Shown: piece after piece, positions 1 through 10,400 of the stretch
Layout of the letters: each line of letters begins with the position of its first letter
Numbering within the stretch: the stretch's first letter is position 1
Assembly (NCBI GenBank): GCA_036250195.1
Contig: JAVHZZ010000003.1
Coordinates: 339,951,375-340,015,374, forward strand
DNA: 64,000 nt
Reading direction: 5' to 3'
From: Mixophyes australis
Lineage: Eukaryota; Chordata; Amphibia; Anura; Limnodynastidae
The notes under the pieces: model-generated
The model's input: only the letters and a program-made list of their open reading frames with translations
Databases searched by the model: none
Told to the model about the DNA's origin: nothing
Made by a program: the position numbers and the translations under genes

Positions 1-773
1 GGAGAGGAGCACAACAGTGGAGGCTTTCAGAAGGGTCACATGCAGCCTCCTAAAGATGAGATTTTCTCCTGTTTGGTCTCATCCTGGGGATATTGAAGGC
101 CCAGTCTATGTAGCATTTTATTGCATGATTTGATGGTTTTGTCTTTTTATCTTCTTGACAAACCAACAAAAGTTTAATCTGCTCCTTGTGCTGTGTGAAC
201 ACTATGCTGCTGTTCCTATCTCACATTGTGATCTGTTATGTTTCCCTAAAGGTGCTGTATGGCAACTGTTATTAATGGAAGGGCACTTGTGTGGCCCTTA
301 AAAATGTTGACTACTGCATTAAACCAGTCAACCTTTGTGATGTACCTGGGGATACACACTACTATACACTACTAGACCTCCTATACTTTTGAAAGGGAAA
401 ACCACACATGTGACCTGAACTGTGCACAGGCTTTACTGCCAATCCATTGCATTGTTCTGGGTGCCCAATGGTAAAACAGATAGGTGTAAATTAGCAGTAA
501 TACAGTTAGCCTGTTACTCTAGATGATTGTAATGGTCATCAGTGATGTGGGTAGGTCAGCCTCTATAGCCAGGCAAGGCATGATTTTTGTCTGTGGCACT
601 CCCCCTTTGCCATAGGATATAATATGTTCACTGATACAAGGCTGCCTCCAGGTCTTTTACATGTAACTATAGCGACATGTGTGAGCTCTACAAACATTCC
701 CCATGAAAGACTTACAACTTATACTTGTATTAAATAGTTGCATTCCAGATACAGATGGAGTAGAGTGTATTGC
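1..773. other. No recognised feature
   Basis: I see no gene, RNA gene or repeat that I can name here. The sequence is AT-rich, with stop codons in all frames and no convincing splice or promoter arrangement. Confidence 0.5.
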
Positions 774-1100
774 TGGGGCAGCACAGTGGCTTAGTGGTTA
801 GCACTTCTGCCTCCTAGCACTGGGGTCATGAGTTCGATTCTCAACCATGGCCTTATCTGTGTAGAGTTTGTATGTTTTCCCCGTGTTTGCATGGGTTTTC
901 TCCAGGTACTCTGGTTTCTTCCCACACTCCAAAAAACATACTAGTAGGTTAATTGGCGCTAATAAAATGTACCTTAGTCTGTCTGTATGTGCGTGTTAGG
1001 GAATTTAGACTATAAGCTCCAATGGGGCAGGGACTGATGTGAGTGAGTCTGTACAGTGCTGCAGAATTAGTGGTGCTATAAAAATGATTGATGATGATGG
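774..1100 (+). repeat. tRNA-derived SINE, near full length
   Basis: The copy starts with a tRNA-like head that carries both internal RNA polymerase III promoter boxes. The A box TGGCTTAGTGG lies at 787-797 and the B box GTTCGATTC at 832-840. The body continues through a region on screen-like oligos typical of the family (TGTGTAGAGTTTGTATG), then a LINE-like tail containing TAAGCTCCAATGGGGCAGGG and a short (GAT)n end. The same unit recurs at 5860, 20223, 26950, 32643 (reverse), 46949 and 60531, which shows it is a dispersed family. It is non-coding and would need a LINE reverse transcriptase to move. I do not know the family name. Confidence 0.8.
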
Positions 1101-1716
1101 CTCATTAGAATGTTTTTGTAATAAAATCAAATATACCAAGTTAATATCAAAGATACCTGTCACAGGACAGCATGGATTAAGTACCTAATTCTTAGTCATG
1201 ACCAGTATTAAATCTCTATCAGCGGCTTAGTTTTGGGGCCCTGGTGCAGGCCTTTCATTGTCTGGTTCTTCCCTACCTACATCCGCTGAAGGATTGCAGG
1301 AAATAGGGCAGCTTTATGTTATGTTGCAGGGTGGCACAGTATGTGTATGTAGGGCTGACATCACACGGGTACAGGGAGTACAGTAGTATGGGGCTCAACA
1401 ACAGAGTGCCCCCCCTCCTTCCTTCTCTCACCCCCTTTTATTTTTAAATTATTCTCTACCCAACATTTGCCTTCCCAAGCTGCCTACAAGGGGGCCCGCT
1501 GCCACATCCTTAATTACGAGCAGAGATCTAGGTTATATCTGCTATATTATATGACAAATGCATTGTTCTCTAGCACTCTACTTTTGCAGCCGCATCTATG
1601 GGATGGAAATTACGCCCAGGTTGCATTCACCTCCGCACCAGGCCCAGAGTGTTCAGTTCTTGACCCCAGCTCTGAACTCTCAGGCTGTCAGTGAAGAGTA
1701 CAGAGAACAGCACTGG
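1101..1716. other. No recognised feature
   Basis: This stretch holds only short chance ORFs and a few CT-rich runs. I see no repeat I can name. Confidence 0.4.
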
Positions 1717-1724
1717 CAAGGTAC

Positions 1725-2016
1725 CAGGGGCGGATCTAGAGAATATTTGTACCCGGGGCAATGTAGGGGGGGGGGATTTAGGCCACGCCCCCTTTTTGAC
1801 ATCTGAGGCTGAAGGTCCATTCAGCAGTGACAGGCAGGGACAGTGTGCTCCCCGGATGCTCTGATTGTGTTTAAAACACAATCAGAGCAGCCGGGCAGCA
1901 CACTGTCCCTGCCTGTCACTGCAAACTGACCTGCACATAGTGTGCAGTCGCCGGCAGCAAGCCCCTGCTAGGGGGGGGGCGATCGCCCCGATCGCTCCCC
2001 CCTGGATCCGCCACTA
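1725..2016. mobile_element. hAT miniature element, CAGGGGCGGATC family
   Basis: The ends CAGGGGCGGATCTAGA and (reversed) TAGTGGCGGATCCAGG form terminal inverted repeats. The element is flanked by a perfect 8-bp duplication, CAAGGTAC, at 1717-1724 and 2017-2024, the diagnostic length for hAT transposition. There is no coding capacity. G- and C-runs lie near both ends and a strong hairpin occupies the middle. Elements at 25747 and 26301 share the terminal motif. Confidence 0.88.
1824..1922. repeat. 99-nt near-perfect hairpin inside the miniature element
   Basis: Two arms of about 48 nt pair around a TTTAAAA turn, with only about two mismatches. A transcript from either strand would fold into a long double-stranded stem. 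It lies in the centre of the hAT miniature element at 1725-2016. Confidence 0.85.
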
Positions 2017-2024
2017 CAAGGTAC

Positions 2025-4937
2025 CCTGTGCCACACTGCCATCACAGGTCTCTTTTCTCCTCAATGGCAGCCTAGACATTCAGTAATTCTGTGCTTACAT
2101 GACCAGTTTTATTTCTGTGCTTTGTGTGCGCTTTAAGTGGCTTGGCCATTTAAAAAAATATATACTTATTTATAAGTTTCATTTTAAACCGCTATGGACA
2201 CGGTATCCATGTGTGATCAAAGTCAAACATATGTATATGTAATATGTACTGTTGTTACTGAATATTCTAATATGTTTATTGTCTTGCTATGTATGGGGCT
2301 GTAATATTTCCATAACCAAAAGATATATAATAGATTATAGAATAAAACCCAATAAAAAATAATACAGTTTGTATATATTTTGCCCATCAATCAAAGCAAT
2401 GCCTTCATTCTGCACTAACAAGGTTTTTCCATGTGTAGGGCTATAAGAGTATTTATAGAACATGGCATATCTCCTTGATCTTGGAAGGCTATAAAGCAAT
2501 CAAGATTACAGTACCATTATACATATATATATATAATTGAGAATGCAATCAGGACAATGCATGCTGTATGTGAGAAGGTTGTTATTTACTATTTTGCGAT
2601 TGCTGACCAGTTTACCAAGTTTGATTTTGGCACTGAAGTTGTTGCATTCTTATGCGATCAGTGAGTGCTAAAGAATCTTGCTTGTTTTTTAGTTTTTAAA
2701 TGTATATTTGTGCACGTACTTGTTATAAAAGAATGTTGCAGTCTATGTAGTCTTGTTCTACTTAGAATCCCACATTTCAATTAAGATTATACGGTCTTTT
2801 GTATTTTTGAATTTTATTTTTCAATTAACCAAGGAGGTATTAGGATTATAGTGATCACTCACTTCAAAGAGGAGACTACTTTCTTCGTAAGGGAAAGAAC
2901 AAGAGCTTTTAACAACATCTACCTTCCCGGTTCCGTTACTAGGAAGTCTACCCACGACCTTCAGCTTTTAAGGGACCAGTTTAGAAAATTCCCTAATTAG
3001 TATTCAGTCTGAATATTTTGATAAAATAATTATAACAATCGCGCTCTCAGAATTCTGCATTATGTCTGGTCTCCAGGATGGACAGCAAGCTCTGGAGGAA
3101 GGCTTTCTGCACTTATTTTGTTTCTCCACTAGGTGACAAGCTGTCTGCGAGTGCTCACCTTGTACCTCATTAATGGCATCTGTTCTTGCTTTAAGCACCT
3201 ACTGGGATGACCATATCTGTCCTCAGCATTGCTCAGTGTTAGCTTGACTTGTTGGTTCAACTTTACTACTTTGGTCCACTCTAGATTACGTCTGATGCCC
3301 TGATCCCGTGGATCCATAGTTTATCTGCCTTAACTTTGAGCTTAGTCTCATATATCTTCATTGCACTGACTACTAGGGTTTTGGCCTTTATGTTATCCTA
3401 TTCTTTTACTTCAGATCCCTACTGTTCGGATTTTCTGTCATCAGACTGATGCTGCTTTTTAACTCATATATTTTGTTGAAATGATCAATTGCAGTGATGT
3501 ATTTGGAACCTGAGAAGAACAGGATATCTGCAGACAAGTTGGCTATTTATTTAATGGGTACACACTCTAATATTATCTTTCCGAGCATTAATACTTTTTA
3601 AACATAATGGGCCTCAAGCAGAGTCTGATGTAAGTGATGCAAAAGCGGAAGCGTGAATTGCGTCCATTAAAATGAAGCTATTCACTTAGTATGCAGAGTC
3701 ATTTGTATCTTAAGGTATGTTCGACTCTGCATAATACACAGATTACATACATTTCTATGCTTAAAGCATATCCTACATTATGGGCTGTATCCAGAAAAAT
3801 AAATAAATAAAAAACAAATGTCTAGGATGGTACTGGCAAAATTGAGTTTACAAAAAGTATCCACACCCTGAAAATTCACATAACAGCACTAGCCTATGCC
3901 AGCCATGGCTGGTTGCACTACAGCGGGAAAACCCGCGGCGTGGTGCCCCCCTGCCATAGTACCAACCAGCCCTAGGCCAGTCAGCACAGGATGAATTCTC
4001 TAAAGGAGATGATCTTGCAATAAAGAAGTCCCCAGGACAAACCAGCACCAGACAGGACTTAGGTTATTTCCACACCCTATGGGCAGTGGATGTGGGTTAA
4101 TAAATATAATTAAAGGGTTACATTTTTCCATATTGCAGTATAGCTCCTAGCATGCCCTGGGTGCCTTTAAGTGATTGTGATTGTAGCATTACAAGCTCCA
4201 TTATAAGCTTACACACAACCTGCATTTCACTTTGCATTGGTGATTTTGGTAACCATTATGCCTCACAAAAAGACAAGCAGCGCCCCCTAGCAAGTGTTGA
4301 TAGAATGTACTGGCAATAGCATTGTTGTCAGAGGGCACTGTATCATTTTACTAATGCTAATACATATTTGAGAGTAAAAGGGTACTAATATATAATGACC
4401 CTCCAAAATTATGACAATCATTAGTAGAACCACTTACTTCTCCTCACTTACACAAAGCATCTCTAAAGACCTATAAGGCAATAAGACCTGAGGTAACACA
4501 GGAAATGTAAGCCCCACCCACTCTGACTCTGCAAAATGGCGTATGGATCTCACAGAGATTTAGGAACTCTGAATGAAAATAATGAAATGCAGGATCAATG
4601 TCAGGTATTAAATTGATTATATACCAGGAACCAGGTCATCAAGGAAATTTCCAAGCTTACAAAGTTTAAATTGTCCTTGTATACTGGACTTTACAGTATG
4701 ATTTTCCATACACAATACAATATTGCATGTTCAATTAGAGTACCAGAGCAGTTTTTTTGTTTTTGTTCCCCAGCCAATTCAGATTAAGGTCATCTAGAGT
4801 CAGGAGCACACACTTTGAATTTGGAGAATCAATGATGCCCAGAAAGTTTATCATGTCAGTCTGGGACTACAGAGAGGTTTTATGGGATATGTGTATATGT
4901 TCTGTTATGTACGTCTAGTCGCTATCCAATGACGATT
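2025..4937. other. Largely unassigned AT-rich DNA
   Basis: I recognise no gene or named repeat. Two minus-strand ORFs of 62-64 codons overlap at 3004-3317 in a stretch that is less AT-rich than its surroundings. They resemble no family I know and may be part of an old element. A GC-richer island at 3880-4030 contains CCGCGG-type sequence without clear structure. Confidence 0.4.
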
Positions 4938-5395
4938 GTCCACTTCAAATTGTGTGGTTCCAAAGCACAATGTGATTTAATAGCAAAAAGCAGCAGAGTA
5001 ACAATGCAATAATATAAGTACAGACAATTACATATGCATGATCCAGTATACTGTCATTCAGTCCTGAAGTCTGTGGTTGAGAAGAGTATCTGCTGGGCCC
5101 AGGGCTCCTGTTTATATACAGTCAGTGATACAGTGAAAACAATACAGATAATTTGGCATGTTTCCATACGTTCAGGCTTCAGGACGGTCCACTGTAATGC
5201 AGGTCATTGGCCAGTTCAAACGATGCCCTCCGAGGGTGGGGGTCAGCTCTCCAAAAGATGCATACTAATCTTCCTGCCGAAAGCTGGTTCAAACTGGTCT
5301 ATTTACATTACACACACAATACAATTCTGATCATTTATTCCCTATAATCCATAACTTTAATACGCGAGGTGCGGTATCTTAGCCGATAGAACCGG
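4938..5395 (-). mobile_element. LTR-like segment, minus strand, with tRNA-iMet-like primer site outside it
   Basis: Read on the minus strand, the segment has a TATA-like TGTATATAAACAG (near 5108-5120), then a leader, then ATTAAATCACATTGTG close to TTTGGAACCACAC, and ends near 4938. Just beyond, at about 4914-4927, lies TTGGATAGCG, which resembles a primer-binding site. The arrangement and several blocks match the plus-strand segment at 40585-41040, such as TTGGAACCACA, then GGACAAT, then TGG(A)TAGCG. I infer a shared LTR family. No target duplication was found and the outer boundary near 5395 is approximate. Confidence 0.45.
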
Positions 5396-5859
5396 ACGTC
5401 TGCGAATAAATAGGGAATTAGAATGATATCAGACAATATGTGTTTCTTGTAACCTGAACCTTAGATCTCAATAAAGTGTATATAACATTATTATATTTAA
5501 CTATAAACTCTGTTACATTTCATTATAAATAACTATGTGTTGCAACTATTTTTTAATATGAACTTATTACAAGAGTATGTGTTCGTGTAAATGTGTGTAT
5601 AAGTGTTCTCACGTGTTGAGGTTAATTACGCTCCTTCACGCCGTAGCGCGCTATTCGCATAATTTCATACATAGACAATCAAATTGATAGATATTAATTT
5701 CAAATGACCATATCCAATTATTTGACTTCGACAGTTATAATGATTGGATTGGTGATGGGAAAGCAAATTTTCCCAATTGAGTTTTCAAATGCAGATGGTC
5801 CACCAGCATTACTGATCGTTCCAAAATGTAGAGCATCCTCTAAATAGAGCATATTGAGG
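5396..5859. other. No recognised feature
   Basis: This is AT-rich sequence without a recognisable gene or repeat. A short CG-containing block at 5630-5660 vaguely recalls the outer edge of the neighbouring LTR-like segment but is too short to assign. Confidence 0.35.
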
Positions 5860-6155
5860 AGCACGGTGGCACAATGGTTAGCATTGCTGCCTCACAACAA
5901 TCACAGTGTTTGATTCTTACTAGTGCTCTATCTGTGTGGAGTTTGTATGTTCTCCCTTTGTTGGCGTGACTTTCCTCTCACATGCCAAGACATACAGGTT
6001 GGTTAATTGGCTTGTAACAAAATTATTGTAGTGTGTGGTAGGGAATATAGACTGTAAGCTCCAGTATATGGAATATAGATTAAGCTCCCCTGGACCAGAA
6101 TGTGTGAATGATTGAATATTCTTCGCAAAGTTTTGTATTATATATAGGCGCAATA
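5860..6155 (+). repeat. tRNA-derived SINE, diverged copy
   Basis: The head GCACGGTGGCACAATGGTTA and the later GTGTGGAGTTTGTATGTTC align with the SINE at 774. The B box is decayed (GTTTGATTC). An internal repetition of the TAAGCTCC tail near 6055-6090 suggests a small duplication. The copy ends in an A-rich tail. Confidence 0.7.
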
Positions 6156-6722
6156 TAAAAAAAATTAAAAAAATAAGACTCCGCCTCCTTTCTTTGTCCT
6201 ATATTCCTGAAGGCTGAATATCTTTGAATGGCAATAGATTATTAAATTACGTCTTCAGTTTTTTGCACAAAGCTCATTAATTCATTAGGTTTAGCTATTA
6301 GACTATGAATATTTACATGGATGACAGACAGCCCTTTGGGAGCTTGAAAGAGACACTGTCAGCATTATTGTTATTTGGATAAAGGAAAGGGCCAGGATGT
6401 GATACAACATCACCTGCCAGAGGCAGCATCAGAATGAATAGATATGCAAAGGATTGCCTGGTGAGAGAGGCATAATTACCATATCTGTAGCACAGATGGC
6501 CAGATGGCCAGATTGTTTTTAGGACTTATCACAAATACTAATTAGAAAGTGCAAAACTATTAACTAAACCAGGGTGAATAACTACAGAAAGTATAGACCT
6601 GAAAGACTTAGGCGCAGATTTTGTTTTCCGGGACAAGGTATTTAATTGACAGGGGTGTTCCATGTTTAGTTAGGGATAGAGGATTATTTCTTTACATGCC
6701 CTCAGCGGTGATGAAGATCAGG
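6156..6722. other. No recognised feature
   Basis: This is AT-rich sequence with no gene or repeat that I can name. Confidence 0.4.
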
Positions 6723-6946
6723 AGGTAAATGTATTATGCTCCGATTTGTTCAAGTCGCCGGAAATCTGCGACTCTGCAGCTAAAATTTAAAGCGCCGATG
6801 GCTTGTAAAGGCAAGTTTGTCTTTACAAGCCATCGCCACTTTAAATTTGCTTTTGCCTTTACAAGTCATCGCCGCTTTAAATTTTAGCTGCAAAGTCGCC
6901 GTTTTCCGGCGACTTCAACAAATCGGAGCATAATACATTTATCCCC
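6723..6946. mobile_element. Palindromic miniature element
   Basis: The ends GGTAAATGTATTATGCTCCG and its reverse complement (ending at 6946) bracket a palindrome rich in AAATTTAAAGCG and GGCTTGTAAAGGC blocks. The central arm is present twice in tandem inversion, so the RNA would form a branched hairpin. No protein is encoded. The superfamily is not clear because I cannot define the target duplication. Confidence 0.75.
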
Positions 6947-7311
6947 AGGACTTTCTTTTAACGAGATACCTATTGTACCTTCCTGGTTAAGGTTATATGA
7001 GAAAGCACAGTTTAGGCGCACTTTGAACAATGTAATGATAACATTAAAATGTACAATAGTGACACATACAATAAAGACAGTCCTGTTACCCTCAAAGCGG
7101 ATCGTAGGCATGCAACTATCTATGTGCAATCAAGATAAATAATCACATTGATGAACCGTATATAATGCAGTTCAGAATTCCAGTGACTGTGTTGTAATAC
7201 AGCCCTATGATCAATAATCACTATTGTTTTAATAAAGTAGTGTGTAAAGTGCAGGAGACAATATTGCTTGTGTCTTAAATGCCTGATACAGTGCATTGGT
7301 TTACACTTAAC
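6947..7311. other. No recognised feature
   Basis: This is AT-rich spacer without a gene or recognisable repeat. Confidence 0.4.
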
Positions 7312-7628
7312 GGACCTGATTCATTAAAGGAAGTAAAGCAAAAAAAAATGAGTAACTTTGCACCTTGGCAAAACCATGTTACATTGGAGGGGGAGCTCAA
7401 TTTAAAATATGATGGCAGATTTATAGTTGGGGTAGGTCATGTCCTAGATCAACTTTAAAGTTCAGTGCAAAAATAACGCTATTGAGTATTTGTGTTTTAC
7501 ATTTTATACATAAGTATTGAACTTATGTATAAAATAATAAACTAATTTGCACCCCTTGCATTGTAACATGATTTACCCAGGAGATAACTTACTCATGTTT
7601 TTGCCTTTCTTTCCTTAATGAATCAGGC
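7312..7628. mobile_element. Miniature element with GGACCTGATTCATTAA ends
   Basis: The start GGACCTGATTCATTAAAGG is matched by the inverted end CCTTAATGAATCAGG. Inner inverted blocks ACCATGTTACATTG and CAATGTAAC(A)TG and an internal TTATACATAAGT hairpin complete the palindrome. A second member of the family lies at 18434-18768. No coding capacity was seen. Confidence 0.78.
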
Positions 7629-7914
7629 TCACTGTGTATATTCTTGTGAGTTAGCCTTTCACTATTGCTTTTAGCTGAACCAGTCTCTGTGTACTTCTCT
7701 GTCTCCATTTGCTCTCAATCAGCTCCACCAGTTTGTAAGTAAAAGAGAAAAAAATACAGAGGATTCTGTGCATTTCCATTTTTAAAAGATTCAATTTTTA
7801 TTGCAGAAAAACACACTCACAATAATAAAAAGAAATATATATCCAAAGCAAAATTGCAAATCTTCCTTGTAGAGTGGAAATGTCAATATCACAGTGCTAA
7901 AAAGGTGAGAATTC

Positions 7915-9120
7915 CCAGGATGCTGTAGTCACCGGTTATTGGGTTCCATAGATGTTTCAACCGATAAGAAGACTCTTATACACACACACTCCACTACCAG
8001 GATGCTGTAGTCACTGGTTATTGGGTTCCATAGATGTCTCAACCGACAAGAAGACTCTTATACACACACACTCCACTACCAGGATGTTATAGTCACCGGT
8101 TATTGGGTTCCATAGATGTCTCAACCGATAAGAAGACTGTTATACACACACACTCCACTACCAGGATGCTGTAGTCACCGGTTATTGGGTTCCATAGATG
8201 TTTCAACCGATAAGAAGACTCTTATACACACACACTCCACTACGAGGATGCTGTAGTCACCGGTTATTGGGTTCCATAGATGTCTCAACCGATAAGAAGA
8301 CTCTTATACACACACACTCCACTACCAGGATGCTGTAGTCACCGGTTATTGGGTTCCATAGATGTTTCAACCGATAAGAAGACTGTTATACACACACACT
8401 CCACTACCAGGATGCTGTAGTCACCGGTTATTGGGTTCCATAGATGTTTCAACCGATAAGAAGACTCTTATACACACACACTCCACTACCAGGATGCTGT
8501 AGTCACCGGTTATTGGGTTCCATAGATGTCTCAACCGACAAGAAGACTCTTATACACACCCACTCCACTGCCAGGATGCTGTAGTCACCGGTTATTGGGT
8601 TCCATAGATGTCTCAACCGATAAGAAGACTGTTATACACACACACTCCACTACCAGGATGCTGTAGTCACCGGTTATTGGGTTCCATAGATGTTTCAACC
8701 GATAAGAAGACTCTTATACACACACACTCCACTACCAGGATGCTGTAGTCACCGGTTATTGGGTTCCATAGATGTCTCAACCGATAAGAAGACTCTTATA
8801 CACACACACTCCACTACCAGGATGCTGTAGTCACCGGTTATTGGGTTCCATAGATGTTTCAACCAATAAGAAGACTGTTATACACACACACTCCACTACC
8901 AGGATGCTGTAGTCACCGGTTATTGGGTTTCATAGATGTTTCAACCGACAAGAAGACTCTTATACACACTTCCCACTACCAGGATGCTGTAGTCACCGGC
9001 TATTGGAGTCCATAGATCTTACAACTGATAAGAAGACTGTTATACACACACACCCCACTACCAGGATGCTGTAGTCATCGGATATTGGTTTCCATAAATG
9101 TTTTAATTGATAGGAAGACT
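7915..9120 (+). repeat. 82-bp minisatellite, about 14.7 units
   Basis: Units beginning CCAGGATGCTGTAGTCACCG start at 7915, 7997, 8079, 8161, 8243, 8325, 8407, 8489, 8571, 8653, 8735, 8817, 8899, 8979 and 9061. The spacing is 82 bp until the last units, which shorten and diverge. Variant bases (TTTCAACC or TCTCAACC, GATAAG or GACAAG, ACTCTTAT or ACTGTTAT) recur with a period of six units, or 492 bp. Confidence 0.95.
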
Positions 9121-9405
9121 TGTGGGAGTGGGAAGTGTGTATATGAGTCTTCCTATCAGTTGAAACATCTATGGAGCATCAATATTCGGTGACTACAGTA
9201 TCCCAGGAACTCCGTCATCTTTCTAACCACTGCGATATTGACATTTCAGTTCTGACAGCAAGACTTATGTTTTTATTAATGTTTTATGCAAATAAAGAAG
9301 CTTTTGAAAATGATAATGCCCTAGATCCTCTATTTTTTTAATCTTTTGCCTACAAATGTAAGCTGGATGAGCTATTTGAGAGCAAAAGGAAGCAAATAAG
9401 TACAT

Positions 9406-9581
9406 GGGGGTATATTTACTAAACTGCGGGTTTGAAAAGGTGGAGATGTTGCCTATAGCAACAAATCAGATTCTAGTTATCATTTATTCAGTACATTCTA
9501 CAAAATGACATCTAGAAACTGATTGGTTGCTATAGGCAACATCTCCACTTTTTCAAACCCTCATTTTAGTAAATATACCCC
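9406..9581. mobile_element. Palindromic miniature element, GGGGTATATTTACTAAA family
   Basis: Both ends read GGGGTATATTTACTAAA inward, followed by GTTTGAAAAGGTGGAGATG and TTGCCTATAGCAAC arms. A related copy sits at 17969-18144. It interrupts the right arm of the foldback element. Comparison with the intact left arm implies an empty site like AAGTACATAGAG and a dinucleotide duplication of AT or TA. Confidence 0.82.
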
Positions 9582-9640
9582 ATAGAGTCTGGTTCATCTA
9601 AATGCAATAGAGAAAGGCTAAATCACAAGAAAATACCTAG

Positions 9641-10042
9641 TAAGGGCATCACCAAAAGGTGAAACATCCTCGGTGGATAGGCATTATCACTTGAACCTTT
9701 GGTACCTCTGGGAGAATACTAAAAGCATGCACATGGACACTGTTGTTTTTTATTTTGCAACAAATGGGTTAAGGTGCATTTCTAATTTTTATGTATTGAC
9801 AGCATCACAATATGTTGTTTTCATGGTTATGTTTATATGCTGAAAAATTAAATTCACCTGACACATCACAGCAGTGAGAAATAAGTATTTTTATTTAGTA
9901 TTTGTTTGTTTACATGTCACACGTTGAGGTTTCTGGCAGCGCAGAAACACTTTTTATTTATTTTGTTTTACATTGTTATTCCTTTGAAATGTGGTGTGAT
10001 TACTAACAGGAGGCTCAGCTGTAGTCAGTTGGAGTGCAGTGA
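9641..10042. other. No recognised feature
   Basis: This spacer lies between the foldback element and the hAT transposon. It holds short T-rich runs and no gene. Confidence 0.45.
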
Positions 10043-10067
10043 GAATTTATTAGAGATGGGCGGGTCC

Positions 10068-10135
10068 GGTTCTCCGAGAACCGAACCCACCCGAACTTTG
10101 GGTATCCGAGTACCGAGCTGAGCAGCTCGGTACTC
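10068..10135. repeat. Left subterminal palindromes of the hAT element
   Basis: GGTTCTC-C-GAGAACC is a perfect inverted repeat at 10068-10082. At 10108-10135 there is a second perfect palindrome with 13-bp arms (GAGTACCGAGCTG) and a 2-nt spacer. In hAT elements subterminal repeats serve as transposase binding sites. That role here is inferred from position. The right end instead has repeated CCAAAAC motifs at about 16270-16380. Confidence 0.75.
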
Positions 10136-10222
10136 TCCCGCCCATTCCGAATCCAAATCGAGGCCGAACGTCATTGTGACGTTGTCGGATCTCGGGACTC
10201 GGTTCTCGCGATACTTCAACTT

Positions 10223-10230
10223 TATAAATA
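10223..10230 (+). promoter_or_regulatory. TATA box, candidate transposase promoter
   Basis: TATAAATA lies downstream of the CpG-containing subterminal zone and about 170 bp before the 100-bp array. Transcription would start near 10250-10260. An unspliced leader would be about 1.87 kb and span the entire minisatellite. No ATG occurs on the plus strand between this box and the transposase start at 12126. Confidence 0.5.
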
Positions 10231-10400
10231 CACGCCTCCACAGCAATCCATCGCCATTTGACAGAGGGAGAGAGCAGGGTGTAGTCATAGGCTAATTAGA
10301 GCAGGGACAGAGAATACAATATTGTTCTTGCAATTGCTCTAACCAAAATCGCTAGTGCAGAGAGGAGGATAGAGGTTTATTATTTTTTCTTCAAATTTGG

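Larger units (their letters stand above)
7630..9640. mobile_element. 2-kb foldback element with internal minisatellite
   Basis: The left arm (about 7630-7914) and right arm (about 9121-9640) are diverged inverted copies. Matching landmarks in order include TTAGCCTTTCACTATTG with CAATAGAGAAAGGCTAA, TTTGCTCTCAATCAGCTCC with its inverse near 9365-9390, and GGAAATGTCAATATCACAG with its inverse near 9230-9250. One unit of the central repeat is also inverted at 9121-9215. Between the arms the unit has been amplified on one side only. The right arm is interrupted at 9406-9581 by a separate miniature element. No protein is encoded, and the superfamily is unknown because I could not fix a target duplication. 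Confidence 0.72.

Noticed and set aside
3004..3317. Overlapping minus-strand ORFs as a retroelement gag or host exon
   Set aside because: No motif is recognisable. I mention the stretch only as unassigned.
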